A stretch of 64,000 bases of DNA, taken from Streptomyces sp. NBRC 110028. GTDB taxonomy: Bacteria; Actinomycetota; Actinomycetes; Streptomycetales; Streptomycetaceae. Below are positions 36,365 through 45,667 of the stretch, one piece after another; position 1 is the stretch's first letter; each line of letters begins with the position of its first letter. The stretch lies in the NCBI RefSeq assembly GCF_001417735.1, contig NZ_BBUZ01000030.1, forward strand, positions 1 to 64,000, read 5' to 3'. The notes under the pieces are model-generated. The model searched no databases and was not told the origin of the DNA. It was given only the letters and a program-made list of their open reading frames with translations. The position numbers were made by a program, and so were the translations under genes.

Positions 36365-39300
36365 GTGGATCAAGCAGTCTTCAGACGGCTGTGTGAGGAG
36401 CGTCAGTGGGGTCGGCCAGAGGCGTTTCTCAGGGCGTACGCCAGGGTCGCGGCCCGCCTGGGGGAGCCCGAGCAGGTGACGGCGCGGCAGTTTCACCGCT
36501 GGCGGCAGCCTGATCCACCGTGCCCGGGACCGTCTCGGCAGCGGGTGCTGGAAGAGATGTTCGACATGCCCCTGGAGCAGCTTGGCTTTAGCCTGCCCTC
36601 GCACCGCCGCCGATCGACGGCGGCCACACCCACCGCATCTGATTCCACCACCGATGCGCGGTTGCCGTCGGAGAAGGACGGTGCCACCGGAAGACTGGAC
36701 ACGCCGCACGGTGCCGCGGGCACGGCGTTACGGTTCGCCGTGCTGGGGCCGGTTCGTATCTGGCGTGGTGAACACGCACTTGCCACCCTCAGTCCGCAGG
36801 AACAGGCCCTGATGTGTGTGCTGCTGCTCCGGCAGGGACGCACGGCCACCGCGGACGAGTTGGTCGACGCGGTGTGGGGGGAAACGCCGCCGCCCGAAGT
36901 GATCGCGGGATTGCGTACCTATGCCTTCCGGCTGCGTCGGAAGCTGGGGCCTGGCGTACTGGTCTCGGAAGCCGGGGGATACGCGCTCCGAGCGGGGCCG
37001 GAGACGCTGGACCTCGAACTCTGCCGGAGGTACGAGGCGCAAGCGAGGCGTGCCCGGGCGGAAGGGGATCCGTCCGAGGCGCGGAAACTGCTGCACACCG
37101 CGCTCGGGTTGTGGGACGGGCAACCGCTGGCCGGGGTCCCCGGCCCGTACGCGCAGGCCCAGCGCGGTCGTCTGCAGGAGTGGCGCCTGGCCCTGTGGGA
37201 GGCCGGCTTCGAACTCGGCCTGGAATCGGGCCTCCACACGGAGATGGTCTCGGAGCTGACAGCGTTCACGGCCGAGCACCCGCTGCGGGAGCGGCCGCGC
37301 GGCATGTTGATGCTGGCGCTCTACCGCAGTGGTCGGCAAGCCGAGGCCCTGGGCCTCTACGCCGATACGCGCCGGCTGCTCGCCGCAGAACTCGGCGTGG
37401 ACCCCGGCCCCGATCTCGAGCGGCTCCACCAGCGCATCCTGCGTGCCGACCCCGCCCTCGCCGCCCCGCCCGCCGCCCCGATGGACGCGGCGGCCGTCCA
37501 CCCTACGGTCCCGCGCCCGGCGCAACTCCCCGCGCCGCCGACCGACTTCACCGGCCGCCGGGCCGCCGTGGACGCCCTGCGGGGGCAGCTGCTGCGCCCG
37601 CGCGGAACAGCGGTGGCCGTCGCCGCGGTGCACGGACTGGGCGGGGTGGGCAAGACCGCGCTGGCCGTGTACGTCGCCCAGTCCGTACGGGAACATTTTC
37701 CCGACGGACAGCTGTACGCGGACCTGATGGGCCACGGCCCGCGCCCGGCCGAGCCCGCGGCGGTGCTCGGCACCTTCCTGCGCGCCCTGGGAACCCCGCC
37801 CGCCGCCCTTCCCGAGGGCACGCAGGAGCGGGCGGCGCTGTACCGCTCGCTCCTGGCCGACCGCCGCGTCCTGGTGCTGCTGGACAACGCGCACAGCGCG
37901 GCCCGGATACGTCCGTTGCTGCCCGGGGCCCGGGGCTGTGCGGTCCTGGTCACCAGCCGTGCCCGCATGGCGGATCTCGACGGCGCCGGCCTGGTCGGTC
38001 TGGATGTCATGGACCCGCCGGAAGCCTTGGCTCTCTTCACCCGGATCGTGGGCCCGGCCCGGGCCGCGGAAGAGCCCGAGGCCTGCCAGGAGACGGTCGC
38101 GGCTTGCGGCTTCCTGCCGCTGGCGATCCGTATCGCCGCAGCCCGGCTGGCCGCCCGTCCGGCCTGGAAGGTCACTTCCCTGACCCGTCGGCTGGCCGAT
38201 GAGCACCATCGGCTCCATGAGCTGCGCACCGGCGACCTGGCCGTCGAGGCCTCCTTCGCCCTGGGCTACGGGCAGCTGCCCCCGGAGCAGGCACGGGCCT
38301 TCCGCCTGCTCGCCCTCCCGGACGTGCCGAGTCTGTCCCTCCCCACGGCCGCCACCGTCCTCCGCCGCGACCCACGGGGCGATCGCGCCACCGCGTCCCT
38401 GCTGGAATCCCTGGTCGACCTGAGCATGCTGGAGTCGGCCGCGTCCGATCGCTGGCACTACCACGACCTGCTGCGTCTCTACGCCCGCGAGCGCGCCGAA
38501 GCCGAGGAGACCGGTGCGGAACGCCGGGCAGTCCTGGCCCGGCTCCTCGACTTCTACCTGGCCACCGCCACCGCCACCTACGCGCTGCACAACCCCGGCG
38601 ACCGGCTGCTCGGCCATCTGGCCCCGACCACCTGGCCCGGGCTTCAGTTCGACGACAGCAAACCCGCGCTGAACTGGCTCTTCGACGAAGGGCCCGCGCT
38701 GCTCGCCACCGTCCACCAGGCGGTCGACGAGCCGACCCTGCTGCCCCGCGCGGCCGATCTGCTGCTCGCCGGCCAGGACCTGATGGAATCCGGCACCTGT
38801 GTGCACCAGTACGAGCAGGCCGCCCAAGCGGTGGCCGACCGTGCCGGCGCCGAGCGGGACACCGGGGCCGAGGGACGGGCCCGGCTCCTCCTCGGCCAGG
38901 CGCACCATCTCGCCGGCCGGCTGGACCAGGCACGGGCCCAGGCGCGGCTCGCCCTCACCCTCGGCCGGACCGCCCAGGACCCCCTCACCCACAGCTATGC
39001 GCTGAACCTGCAGGGCAACCTCGCCACCGCCCGGAACCGCCACGAGGAGGCGGCGGCCCGCTACCGGCAGGCCATGGAGGTCTTCCGGGCCGATGCCAAC
39101 CGCTACGGCGAGACCACCATGCTCATGAACATCGCCAGAGCCGACCTGGAACTCGGCCGGAGCGAGCAGGCCATCGCCGCCTGCGAGCAAGCCGTCGAAT
39201 CCTGGCAGGAACTCGGCGCCCGGCTTCGCCTGGCCAACGGCCACTACGCCCTGGCCCTCGCCCTCCACCGGGCCCATCGCCATGAGCAGGCTCTGTCCCA

Positions 39301-39625
39301 GCTCCAGCGGGCGCTGGACGGATTCGAGGAAACCAGACAGCCCTTCTGGCAGGGCATGACCCACTACCGGATGGCCCAGGCGGAACTGGCCCTGCTCCAT
39401 CCCCAGCGGGCCGCCGTCCAGGCCGAACACGCCCTCGCCCTGCTCAACGACCTCGGCGGCGATCAGCGCCGCGCCCATGCGCTGACCGTGCTCGGGCGGG
39501 CGCTGGAACAGCTCGGCCAGTCCGGACGGGCCCGCACCTGCTGGGAGCAGGCACTGCGCCTCCTCGGCCGGTCCGGCACCCCCGAAGCCGACGAGGTACG
39601 AGCCCTGCTGGAAGCCCGCCCGTGA
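36365..39625 (+). CDS. AfsR/SARP-type regulator with NB-ARC and TPR domains
   Basis: 1086 residues. A short helical N-terminal region (about 1-60) precedes the SARP winged helix (about 120-205, with RTYAFRLRRKLG and DELVDAVWGE), the BTAD domain (about 210-355), an NB-ARC NTPase (Walker A HGLGGVGKTALAV near 420; RVLVLLDNA as Walker B) and C-terminal TPR repeats (about 800-1080). These proteins activate antibiotic clusters or act as global regulators such as AfsR. The extra N-terminal region before the winged helix resembles an HTH and is unusual. GTG 36365 is the likeliest start, but its ribosome site is weak and GTG 36278 remains possible. Confidence 0.9.
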   Translation: MDQAVFRRLCEERQWGRPEAFLRAYARVAARLGEPEQVTARQFHRWRQPDPPCPGPSRQRVLEEMFDMPLEQLGFSLPSHRRRSTAATPTASDSTTDARLPSEKDGATGRLDTPHGAAGTALRFAVLGPVRIWRGEHALATLSPQEQALMCVLLLRQGRTATADELVDAVWGETPPPEVIAGLRTYAFRLRRKLGPGVLVSEAGGYALRAGPETLDLELCRRYEAQARRARAEGDPSEARKLLHTALGLWDGQPLAGVPGPYAQAQRGRLQEWRLALWEAGFELGLESGLHTEMVSELTAFTAEHPLRERPRGMLMLALYRSGRQAEALGLYADTRRLLAAELGVDPGPDLERLHQRILRADPALAAPPAAPMDAAAVHPTVPRPAQLPAPPTDFTGRRAAVDALRGQLLRPRGTAVAVAAVHGLGGVGKTALAVYVAQSVREHFPDGQLYADLMGHGPRPAEPAAVLGTFLRALGTPPAALPEGTQERAALYRSLLADRRVLVLLDNAHSAARIRPLLPGARGCAVLVTSRARMADLDGAGLVGLDVMDPPEALALFTRIVGPARAAEEPEACQETVAACGFLPLAIRIAAARLAARPAWKVTSLTRRLADEHHRLHELRTGDLAVEASFALGYGQLPPEQARAFRLLALPDVPSLSLPTAATVLRRDPRGDRATASLLESLVDLSMLESAASDRWHYHDLLRLYARERAEAEETGAERRAVLARLLDFYLATATATYALHNPGDRLLGHLAPTTWPGLQFDDSKPALNWLFDEGPALLATVHQAVDEPTLLPRAADLLLAGQDLMESGTCVHQYEQAAQAVADRAGAERDTGAEGRARLLLGQAHHLAGRLDQARAQARLALTLGRTAQDPLTHSYALNLQGNLATARNRHEEAAARYRQAMEVFRADANRYGETTMLMNIARADLELGRSEQAIAACEQAVESWQELGARLRLANGHYALALALHRAHRHEQALSQLQRALDGFEETRQPFWQGMTHYRMAQAELALLHPQRAAVQAEHALALLNDLGGDQRRAHALTVLGRALEQLGQSGRARTCWEQALRLLGRSGTPEADEVRALLEARP

Positions 39626-39669
39626 TGCCGAGGCCCCGCCGGCCCCCGGCACCGGGCGAAGGCCGGGCC

Positions 39670-39699
39670 GGTGCGCGCCCGGACCCCGTGGCGCGCACC
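39670..39699. terminator. Bidirectional hairpin terminator
   Basis: Perfect 10-bp stem (39670-39679 with 39690-39699), loop of 10, between the SARP gene stop and the stop of the small minus-strand ORF. Confidence 0.7.
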
Positions 39700-39713
39700 G
39701 GCTTCCACCCCTG

Positions 39714-39830
39714 TCAGCCGGCCGCCGACGTGCCCGCCGACCGCGGCGGCGGCCAGTTCCCCGTCCCCGTCCCCGTCACGACTCCGGCCGAAGCGCGGGC
39801 GACCGTGGTGTACCTGTCCTGGTTGCGCAT
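39714..39830 (-). CDS. Possible small ORF (38 residues)
   Basis: ATG 39830 has an excellent ribosome site (GGAGGAA, 39836-39842 on the complement, about 5 bases away). The peptide starts MRNQDRYTTVARASAGVV, continues with a TGTGTGNWPPP stretch and ends TSAAG. No family is recognised. Support comes from the ribosome site, the terminator hairpin placed just after its stop, and a stem-loop at 39849-39865 in its leader. Against it are the short length and the absence of a partner gene. It could be a regulatory or secreted peptide. Confidence 0.4.
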   Translation of the reverse strand: MRNQDRYTTVARASAGVVTGTGTGNWPPPRSAGTSAAG

Positions 39831-39848
39831 GGTGATTCCTCCCCGTGT

Positions 39849-39865
39849 CGAGCCCGTCGGGCTCG
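39849..39865 (-). promoter_or_regulatory. Leader stem-loop before the small ORF
   Basis: Perfect 7-bp stem CGAGCCC-GTC-GGGCTCG placed 6 bases upstream of the small ORF's ribosome site. The rest of 39866-40070, between divergent genes, has no clear feature. Confidence 0.35.
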
Positions 39866-40070
39866 CGTGGACAGCCCGCCCCTCGATCGGGGCTGGGCAG
39901 GTCATGACCGGGTCCGGGAAAGCGCCGTGCCCCCCGGCCTTCTGGTCCCGGCCACCTCCGACTTCAGCCGCCGCGGCATTGAATGACAGCCACCTCCCAC
40001 CAGGCTGATCAATGGCCGCGACGCCGGGAGGGGAGCGCGGGTGGGCGGGACGGACAGGGAAGGATCACCC

Positions 40071-43000
40071 ATGGCGGGTCGCCGTGAGACGCCGCTGGAT
40101 CCGGCCGAGGGGCCGGTGCAGCGGTTCGCATACGAGTTGCGCAAGCTGCGTCAGGAAGCCGGAGGTCCCACCTACCGGGCGATGGCGCGGAAGTCGGACC
40201 ACGGGGCGAGCACGCTGTCCCAGGCCGCCGCGGGGGAGCGGCTGCCGACCCTGCCGGTCGTCCTGGCCTACGTACGGGCGTGCGGAGGGGACGCCGAGGA
40301 GTGGGAGCGGCGCTGGCGGCAGGCGGCCGAGGAGGACGCCGCCGAGCCGCGGGCGGAGGACGGCACCCCCGAGCCGTATCGAGGGCTGGCCCGTTTCGAA
40401 CTGGACGACGCGGCCCTGTACTTCGGCCGCGACCAGCTCATCGAGGACGTGTTGCGGCTGACCCGCGGCCGACGCCTGGCCGCCGTGGTCGGAGCCTCCG
40501 GCAGCGGCAAGTCGTCCCTCCTGCGGGCCGGACTCATCCCCCGTCTGCGAACGGCCGACGATCCGCGGCCCGCAGGCGTACGCATCATCACGCCGGGCGA
40601 GCACCCGCTGCGCGACCGCGACCGCCGGCTCACCCCGAAGGACGCCGCGAGCGGCGACACCTGGCTGATCGTCGACCAGTTCGAGGAGCTGTACACCCTC
40701 TGCACCGACCCGGCCGAACGGACGGCCTTCATCGAGCTGCTGCTGGAGGCCATGGATCCCGGCAGCGGGATGCGGGTGCTGATCTCGGTACGGGCCGACT
40801 TCTTCGGCAACCTGGCCGGTCATCAGCCGCTGGCCGACGCGCTGCGCGACGCCACCCTCCTGACGCCGCCCATGAACGGCGACGAGCTGCGGGAAGCGAT
40901 CGTCAGACCCGCCCAGGCCACCGGGCTGATCGTCGAACGCGCCCTGACCTCCCGCGTCATCGCGGAAGTGGAAGGCGAGCCGGGCGGACTACCGCTGATG
41001 TCCCACGCCCTGCTGGAGACCTGGCGCCGCCGCAAGGGCCGCGCCCTGACCATGGAGAACTACGAGGCGAGCGGCGGACTGCACGGCGCGATCGCCCGCA
41101 CCGCCGAGGAGGTCCACAGCCGGTTCAGCCCCGCCCAGGCCGACATCGCCCAGAGCGTTCTGCTGCGGCTGATCTCCCCGGGGGACGGTACGCCCGACAC
41201 CCGCCGCCCCACCCGACGCGACGAACTCGACTTCGGCGAGGAGGGTGACACCGCCACCGTCATCGAACGCCTCGCCCTCGCCCGGCTGGTCACCCTCGAC
41301 GGGGACACGATCGACCTGGCCCACGAAGCCCTGATCACCGCCTGGCCCCGGCTCCGGGGCTGGATCGACGCGGAGCGCGACCGGTTGCGCGTCCACCGCC
41401 GGCTCACCGAGGCGGCCACCACGTGGCGGGACCTCGGCCGCGATCCGGGGGCCCTGTACCGCGGAGCGCGTCTGACCGTCGCACAGGAGGTGTTCTCCCA
41501 GCCCGGCTGGGACGCCCGTCTCATCCCGCTGGAGCGGGAGTTCCTCCGCGCCAGCGGCACGGCGCTCACCCGGGAACGCCGCCGGCGGCACGGTCTGGTC
41601 ACCACGTTGTCCCTGTTGCTGGTGGCGTCCCTGGTGGCCGGTGTGGTCGCCTGGCAGCAGAACCGCACCAGCGACGAGCGCCGGGTGCAGGCCGCGGCCC
41701 GGCGCGTGGCCGCCGTGGCGGAGAACCTGCGCTACTCGGACCCGGTCACCGCGATGCGGCTGAGCCTGGCCGCCTGGCGTACCGCCCCCACCACGGAGAC
41801 CCGGTCGGCGCTGCTGGGGGCGATGGAACAGCGGGAGGAGGACCGGTTCGCCCCGGTGTCCGAAGACCTGGCCGATCAGCTCTTCCTCAGCGACGACGGA
41901 CGTGTGCTGGTCCAGGCGACCGGTCGACAGGTGACGACCTGGGACGTCTCCGGCCACCGCAGGACCGGGCGGTACCCCGGCATCGGTGACGACTGGGACG
42001 TGAGCGCGCTGAGCCCCGACGGCCGTCGGCTCGCCCTGTCCGGGGACGGCGGGCTGGTCCTGTGGGACGTGGCCGCGGGACACCGGGTCGGCCCACCTCT
42101 CAGCTCGCGATGGCCGACGACGGCGGTCTTCGGCCCGAGCGGCCGCACGGTCCTGGCCGACGACGGCCTGGGCGGCGACACCGTCACGGTTCGCCTGTGG
42201 GACCTGGACCGCCGCCGCACGCTCTTCGAGCAGCGGGTGCCGGGACTCGGCAAAGCGGCTGTCAGCCGGGACGACCGCCTGGTGGGACTGTGTCCGGAAG
42301 ACGGGCGGATACGACTCTGGCGGGTCGCTGGACAGCGCCCGGTGACGCTGCGGAACGCCTACCGGGTGGGGGAGTCCGACGAGTGCGCCGTGGCGTTCAG
42401 CCCCGACGGCCGCCGGGTGGCCTTCGGCGTCGGAGAGCGGGCGGGCACCTGGGACACGGCCACCGGCCGGCGGGTCGACGAGTTCCGGGGCAACGGATCC
42501 GCTGCGCTGCGCTACACCGAGGACGGAAAGTTCCTGGTGACCTCGGGGCAGCGGGGAATCCAGGTATGGCGGCCACCGGTGTCCGACGGCCCCGTTTTCC
42601 AATACGCCACCACAGCGGACTCGGCGAGCGACTTCAGTATCGACCCCGGCGCCCGGTTCATCCGTTACATCGCCGACGCGGGCCCCGACACCGGGGCCGG
42701 GAAAGCCGTCCGCACGGTCAGCCTGGGCGATCTGGCACACCAGCGCTGGACCACGGATCCGGCGACGGGCATGTGGCTCGGCCCGGACGGCGCGACGCTG
42801 GCCACCGCTCGGCCGTCGCACGGTCAGGAGCGGTTCCGGTTCGTCGATGTGCGCAGCGGCCGCGACAAGGGGAACTCTCCCGGGATCGGCACCTGTTCCG
42901 GGGCGGACTCACCGGGCCGGCGGGGCGGTGAGCCGGCCACCTCGTGCTACGGCCTCGTGGCGTTCGCGGCGAACGGACGCAGCGCCGCCTATACGCTGAA

Positions 43001-43856
43001 CTCCGTGGACCAGCCGGGTTCCCGTCAGCGCGTCGTTCTGTGGCGCGAGCGGAGCGGTCCTGTCGAGCTGACCCTGACCATCCGTCCCAGGGCCCTGGTC
43101 CGCCGGATCGCGCTGAGCCCCGATGGCTCGACCCTGGCGGTGTCGCTCCGCCAGGGTGCGGAGAGGTGGCGGAGCGAGGTCTGGGACGTCCGTACCCGTA
43201 CGAGGACGCGGGTCGTCAAGGGCGTCGGCGGCGACGCCCTGACCATCTCTCCCGACGGACGGTGGCTCGTCACATCGGACGGCCACGCCATCGATCTGAC
43301 GTCCCCCTCGGCGCGGGTCAGGCGGCTTTCGGCCGGGGCCGGCACATCGGCCGTCCCGGCCGCCGGGGGAGCGGCGTCCTGGACGGGCGTCGAGGCGATG
43401 GCCTTCAGCCCCGACGGCCGGTATCTGGCGGCGGGCGACCACTCCGGCCGGGTGACCCTGCTCGACGGCGGTCTGAGCAAGCGCCTGGGCACCATGTCCG
43501 GGCTGATCACCGACGCCCATCAGGACTCCGCGGCGCCGGTGACCGCGCTGCGCTTCGCCCACGACAGCCGTACCCTGGCCGTGGCCGGACTCGACGGGAC
43601 CCTCCGGCTGTGGGACGCCGCCGCCAACCAGCCCCTGGGGTCCGTCCTCCCCACCCCGTCCGACCCCGTCCAGTCCGTCGCGTTCAGCCGGGACGACGGC
43701 ACCGTGACGGTCGCCAGCGATCACATCCCGTCGCAGACGTACCGCGTCTCGGACCACCAGGTGGCCGCTGCGGTCTGCGAACGAGCCCGGGGCGGGCTCT
43801 CGCGGAACGACTGGGAGCGGATGATTCCCGAAGTGCCGTACCGCCGGCTCTGCTGA
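40071..43856 (+). CDS. HTH-nSTAND NTPase with transmembrane helix and WD40 propeller
   Basis: 1261 residues. An XRE-like helix-turn-helix region (about 14-75, with YRAMARKSDHGASTLSQAAA) is followed by a STAND NTPase with Walker A GASGSGKSS (141-149) and Walker B WLIVDQFEE (198-206). A single membrane helix (about 507-528) separates this from WD40 repeats (about 590-1240, repeated FSPDGR and LWD units) ending in the RNDWERMIPEVPYRRLC tail typical of these proteins. The family is widespread in Streptomyces as signalling or conflict-response proteins with unknown ligands. The HTH would be cytoplasmic and the propeller outside. AAGGAT lies 5 bases before ATG 40071. Confidence 0.9.
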   Translation: MAGRRETPLDPAEGPVQRFAYELRKLRQEAGGPTYRAMARKSDHGASTLSQAAAGERLPTLPVVLAYVRACGGDAEEWERRWRQAAEEDAAEPRAEDGTPEPYRGLARFELDDAALYFGRDQLIEDVLRLTRGRRLAAVVGASGSGKSSLLRAGLIPRLRTADDPRPAGVRIITPGEHPLRDRDRRLTPKDAASGDTWLIVDQFEELYTLCTDPAERTAFIELLLEAMDPGSGMRVLISVRADFFGNLAGHQPLADALRDATLLTPPMNGDELREAIVRPAQATGLIVERALTSRVIAEVEGEPGGLPLMSHALLETWRRRKGRALTMENYEASGGLHGAIARTAEEVHSRFSPAQADIAQSVLLRLISPGDGTPDTRRPTRRDELDFGEEGDTATVIERLALARLVTLDGDTIDLAHEALITAWPRLRGWIDAERDRLRVHRRLTEAATTWRDLGRDPGALYRGARLTVAQEVFSQPGWDARLIPLEREFLRASGTALTRERRRRHGLVTTLSLLLVASLVAGVVAWQQNRTSDERRVQAAARRVAAVAENLRYSDPVTAMRLSLAAWRTAPTTETRSALLGAMEQREEDRFAPVSEDLADQLFLSDDGRVLVQATGRQVTTWDVSGHRRTGRYPGIGDDWDVSALSPDGRRLALSGDGGLVLWDVAAGHRVGPPLSSRWPTTAVFGPSGRTVLADDGLGGDTVTVRLWDLDRRRTLFEQRVPGLGKAAVSRDDRLVGLCPEDGRIRLWRVAGQRPVTLRNAYRVGESDECAVAFSPDGRRVAFGVGERAGTWDTATGRRVDEFRGNGSAALRYTEDGKFLVTSGQRGIQVWRPPVSDGPVFQYATTADSASDFSIDPGARFIRYIADAGPDTGAGKAVRTVSLGDLAHQRWTTDPATGMWLGPDGATLATARPSHGQERFRFVDVRSGRDKGNSPGIGTCSGADSPGRRGGEPATSCYGLVAFAANGRSAAYTLNSVDQPGSRQRVVLWRERSGPVELTLTIRPRALVRRIALSPDGSTLAVSLRQGAERWRSEVWDVRTRTRTRVVKGVGGDALTISPDGRWLVTSDGHAIDLTSPSARVRRLSAGAGTSAVPAAGGAASWTGVEAMAFSPDGRYLAAGDHSGRVTLLDGGLSKRLGTMSGLITDAHQDSAAPVTALRFAHDSRTLAVAGLDGTLRLWDAAANQPLGSVLPTPSDPVQSVAFSRDDGTVTVASDHIPSQTYRVSDHQVAAAVCERARGGLSRNDWERMIPEVPYRRLC

Positions 43857-43936
43857 GTGTCCAGCCGCTGGTGAACATGGCGGAGCGGGCGCATGTCGGC
43901 TCCCGATCCTGAGGGTCTGGAATCCAGCGCGGCGGT

Positions 43937-43974
43937 CCGCGGCGGGCCGGGCACCGTGCCCGGGCCCGCCGCGG
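43937..43974. terminator. Bidirectional hairpin terminator
   Basis: 18/19-base inverted repeat with one bulged G (43937-43954 with 43956-43974) between the convergent nSTAND and PAS-LuxR genes. Confidence 0.7.
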
Positions 43975-44026
43975 GCGATACTCAGCGGAATGCCTGGACT
44001 ACCCGCTTTCCGGCCTCATGGACCCG

Positions 44027-45349
44027 TCAGCAGGGACCGGCCGGGCGGCAGCCGGCGGCCGAACGTGGCGGCCACGCCTGCGGATCGAGGATGCCCAGCA
44101 CATACGCCCGGCTGACCAGCGCCAGCCGGGTGGGTGCCGCCAGCAACTCCCGTAGCCGGCCGAGGTGGTAGTCCAGGGTCTGCCGGGAGAGCCGGAGCGA
44201 GGCGGCGATCTCGTTGTTGCCGTGCCCGGCGGACAGCAGGGTGAGGATGCGCAACTGCGCCGCGGTGAGCGGTGGCAGCGGCGGGTGCGGCAGGGTGTGG
44301 TGGGGCAGTACCGCCCAGACGCCGCGGGCCCGCCGCGAACCGCTGCTGACGGCGGTGAGCAGCACCTGGGCCCGCCACTCGTCGCCCCGGGCGTCGAGGA
44401 AGACCGCGGAGGTCTGGAACCGGCGTCGGCGCCGGTTCACCAGATCCCGCCAGGCGTGGCGCAGTCCGGCCAGATCGTCGGCGGGGGCCAGATGGCGGTG
44501 GGCGGGGCGGCCGAGCAGATCGGGCACATGGACCCGCAGCAGTTCCGCGGCCGAGGCGCTGACCCGGCGGATCCGGCCGCCCGGCGAGAGCAGGGCGCAG
44601 GGCAGACCGCTGTGTTCGGTGAGCGCCCGGAGGTCCTCCTCGGCAGCGCGCCGCCGGCTCAGGGCGAGGGTGTAGTCGGTGATGTCGATGTAGATCCCGG
44701 CCACACAGGTCCGGCCACCCTCGGCCACCGGGAAGCGGTGGCCGACCGCGCGCCCGGGTGAGCCGTCGGGGCGGTGGTAGCCGATGGTGTGCCGCACCGG
44801 CCTGCCCGAGCTGAGTACCTGCCGGTCCAGGGTCTGGAAGGCCGTCACGTCCTCGGGGGCGTCGACATCGGTGACGCTGCTGCCGATCACGGCGTCGGGG
44901 GTGGTGCCGTACAGATGGGCGTAGGCGTGGTTGGCCCACAGGTAGCGGCCGTGGGCGTCGCGGATGAACGCCGCGGCGGGCGCCATGCCGGCGAAGTCGG
45001 TGAACGCGGCGTAGCCGTGGTGTCCGAGCTCCAGGGCGCTGATGTCCACCGCGAGCCCGCTGACCCCGCCCCGGCCGTCACCGGCCAGTCGGCCGGAGTA
45101 GGAGGTGACGTCGAACAGCCGCCCGCCGAACCGGACCTGGCGGCGGTCGATCCCCGGCTCCCGGCCCTCGGCGGCCGCCCCTTCCCGCGTGGCGCCGGCC
45201 GTGCCGCCGAGACTGTCGACGAACCGCTGTGCGGTGCCGGGGTCGTGGAAGGCGCCCCCGCCGCAGTTGACGATGCGCAGCCCCTCATCGGCTTCCCACC
45301 ATGACACGGGCATGCGCTCGAGCAGCGTACTCAGGCCCATATCGGACAC
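44027..45349 (-). CDS. PAS-domain LuxR-family regulator
   Basis: 440 residues. Two to three PAS-like domains (about 1-100; 110-230 with GMAPAAAFIRDAHGRYLWAN; 235-350 with AEEDLRALTEHSGLPCALLS) precede a C-terminal LuxR helix-turn-helix (about 375-440, LTAAQLRILTLLSAGHGNNE and RQTLDYHLGRLRELL). It lacks a receiver domain, so it likely senses a small ligand, flavin or haem through PAS. GTG 45349 is preferred to ATG 45340 because GAAAGG lies 6 bases upstream. It is divergent from the ATP-grasp operon with a palindrome between them, so it probably controls that operon. Confidence 0.88.
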   Translation of the reverse strand: MSDMGLSTLLERMPVSWWEADEGLRIVNCGGGAFHDPGTAQRFVDSLGGTAGATREGAAAEGREPGIDRRQVRFGGRLFDVTSYSGRLAGDGRGGVSGLAVDISALELGHHGYAAFTDFAGMAPAAAFIRDAHGRYLWANHAYAHLYGTTPDAVIGSSVTDVDAPEDVTAFQTLDRQVLSSGRPVRHTIGYHRPDGSPGRAVGHRFPVAEGGRTCVAGIYIDITDYTLALSRRRAAEEDLRALTEHSGLPCALLSPGGRIRRVSASAAELLRVHVPDLLGRPAHRHLAPADDLAGLRHAWRDLVNRRRRRFQTSAVFLDARGDEWRAQVLLTAVSSGSRRARGVWAVLPHHTLPHPPLPPLTAAQLRILTLLSAGHGNNEIAASLRLSRQTLDYHLGRLRELLAAPTRLALVSRAYVLGILDPQAWPPRSAAGCRPAGPC

Positions 45350-45516
45350 CAGTCGCCTTTCCGGTCCGGCCTCCGGGTGCGGACGGCCGGAGGCATGACC
45401 AAGGATTGCCCAGGCCGCGCGCTCACATGCGGCGTATCCAGCCGGAACGCGAAACGTGCGGAGAAGGGCTGAAACCCGCACCCGGCGGTCCCGCTCACGG
45501 TGACCCCTTCGTGACA

Positions 45517-45534
45517 CTCAGGCATTTGCCTGAG
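45517..45534. promoter_or_regulatory. Palindromic operator in front of the ATP-grasp operon
   Basis: CTCAGGCATTTGCCTGAG: 8-bp arms around TT, in the 318-bp gap between the PAS-LuxR gene and the ATP-grasp gene. A second weaker inverted repeat (CCCC-tgattc-GGGG) follows at 45541-45554, and TTGACG at 45582-45587 is a possible -35. No ORF in the gap. Confidence 0.65.
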
Positions 45535-45667
45535 CGCCCACCCCTGATTCGGGGGGTACGCGTCATGCCCGACTGGTTCGCTTGACGGGCCCGGATCGCG
45601 GCGGATGTGCCGGCCCGCCGGTTCTCGCCGAGCCATCGGGAAACTCTGAACCGAGGAGTCGTTGTCT

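Noticed and set aside
36728..39652. 974-codon minus-strand open frame opposite the SARP gene
   Set aside because: Shadow with Gly/Gln-rich sequence and no motif.
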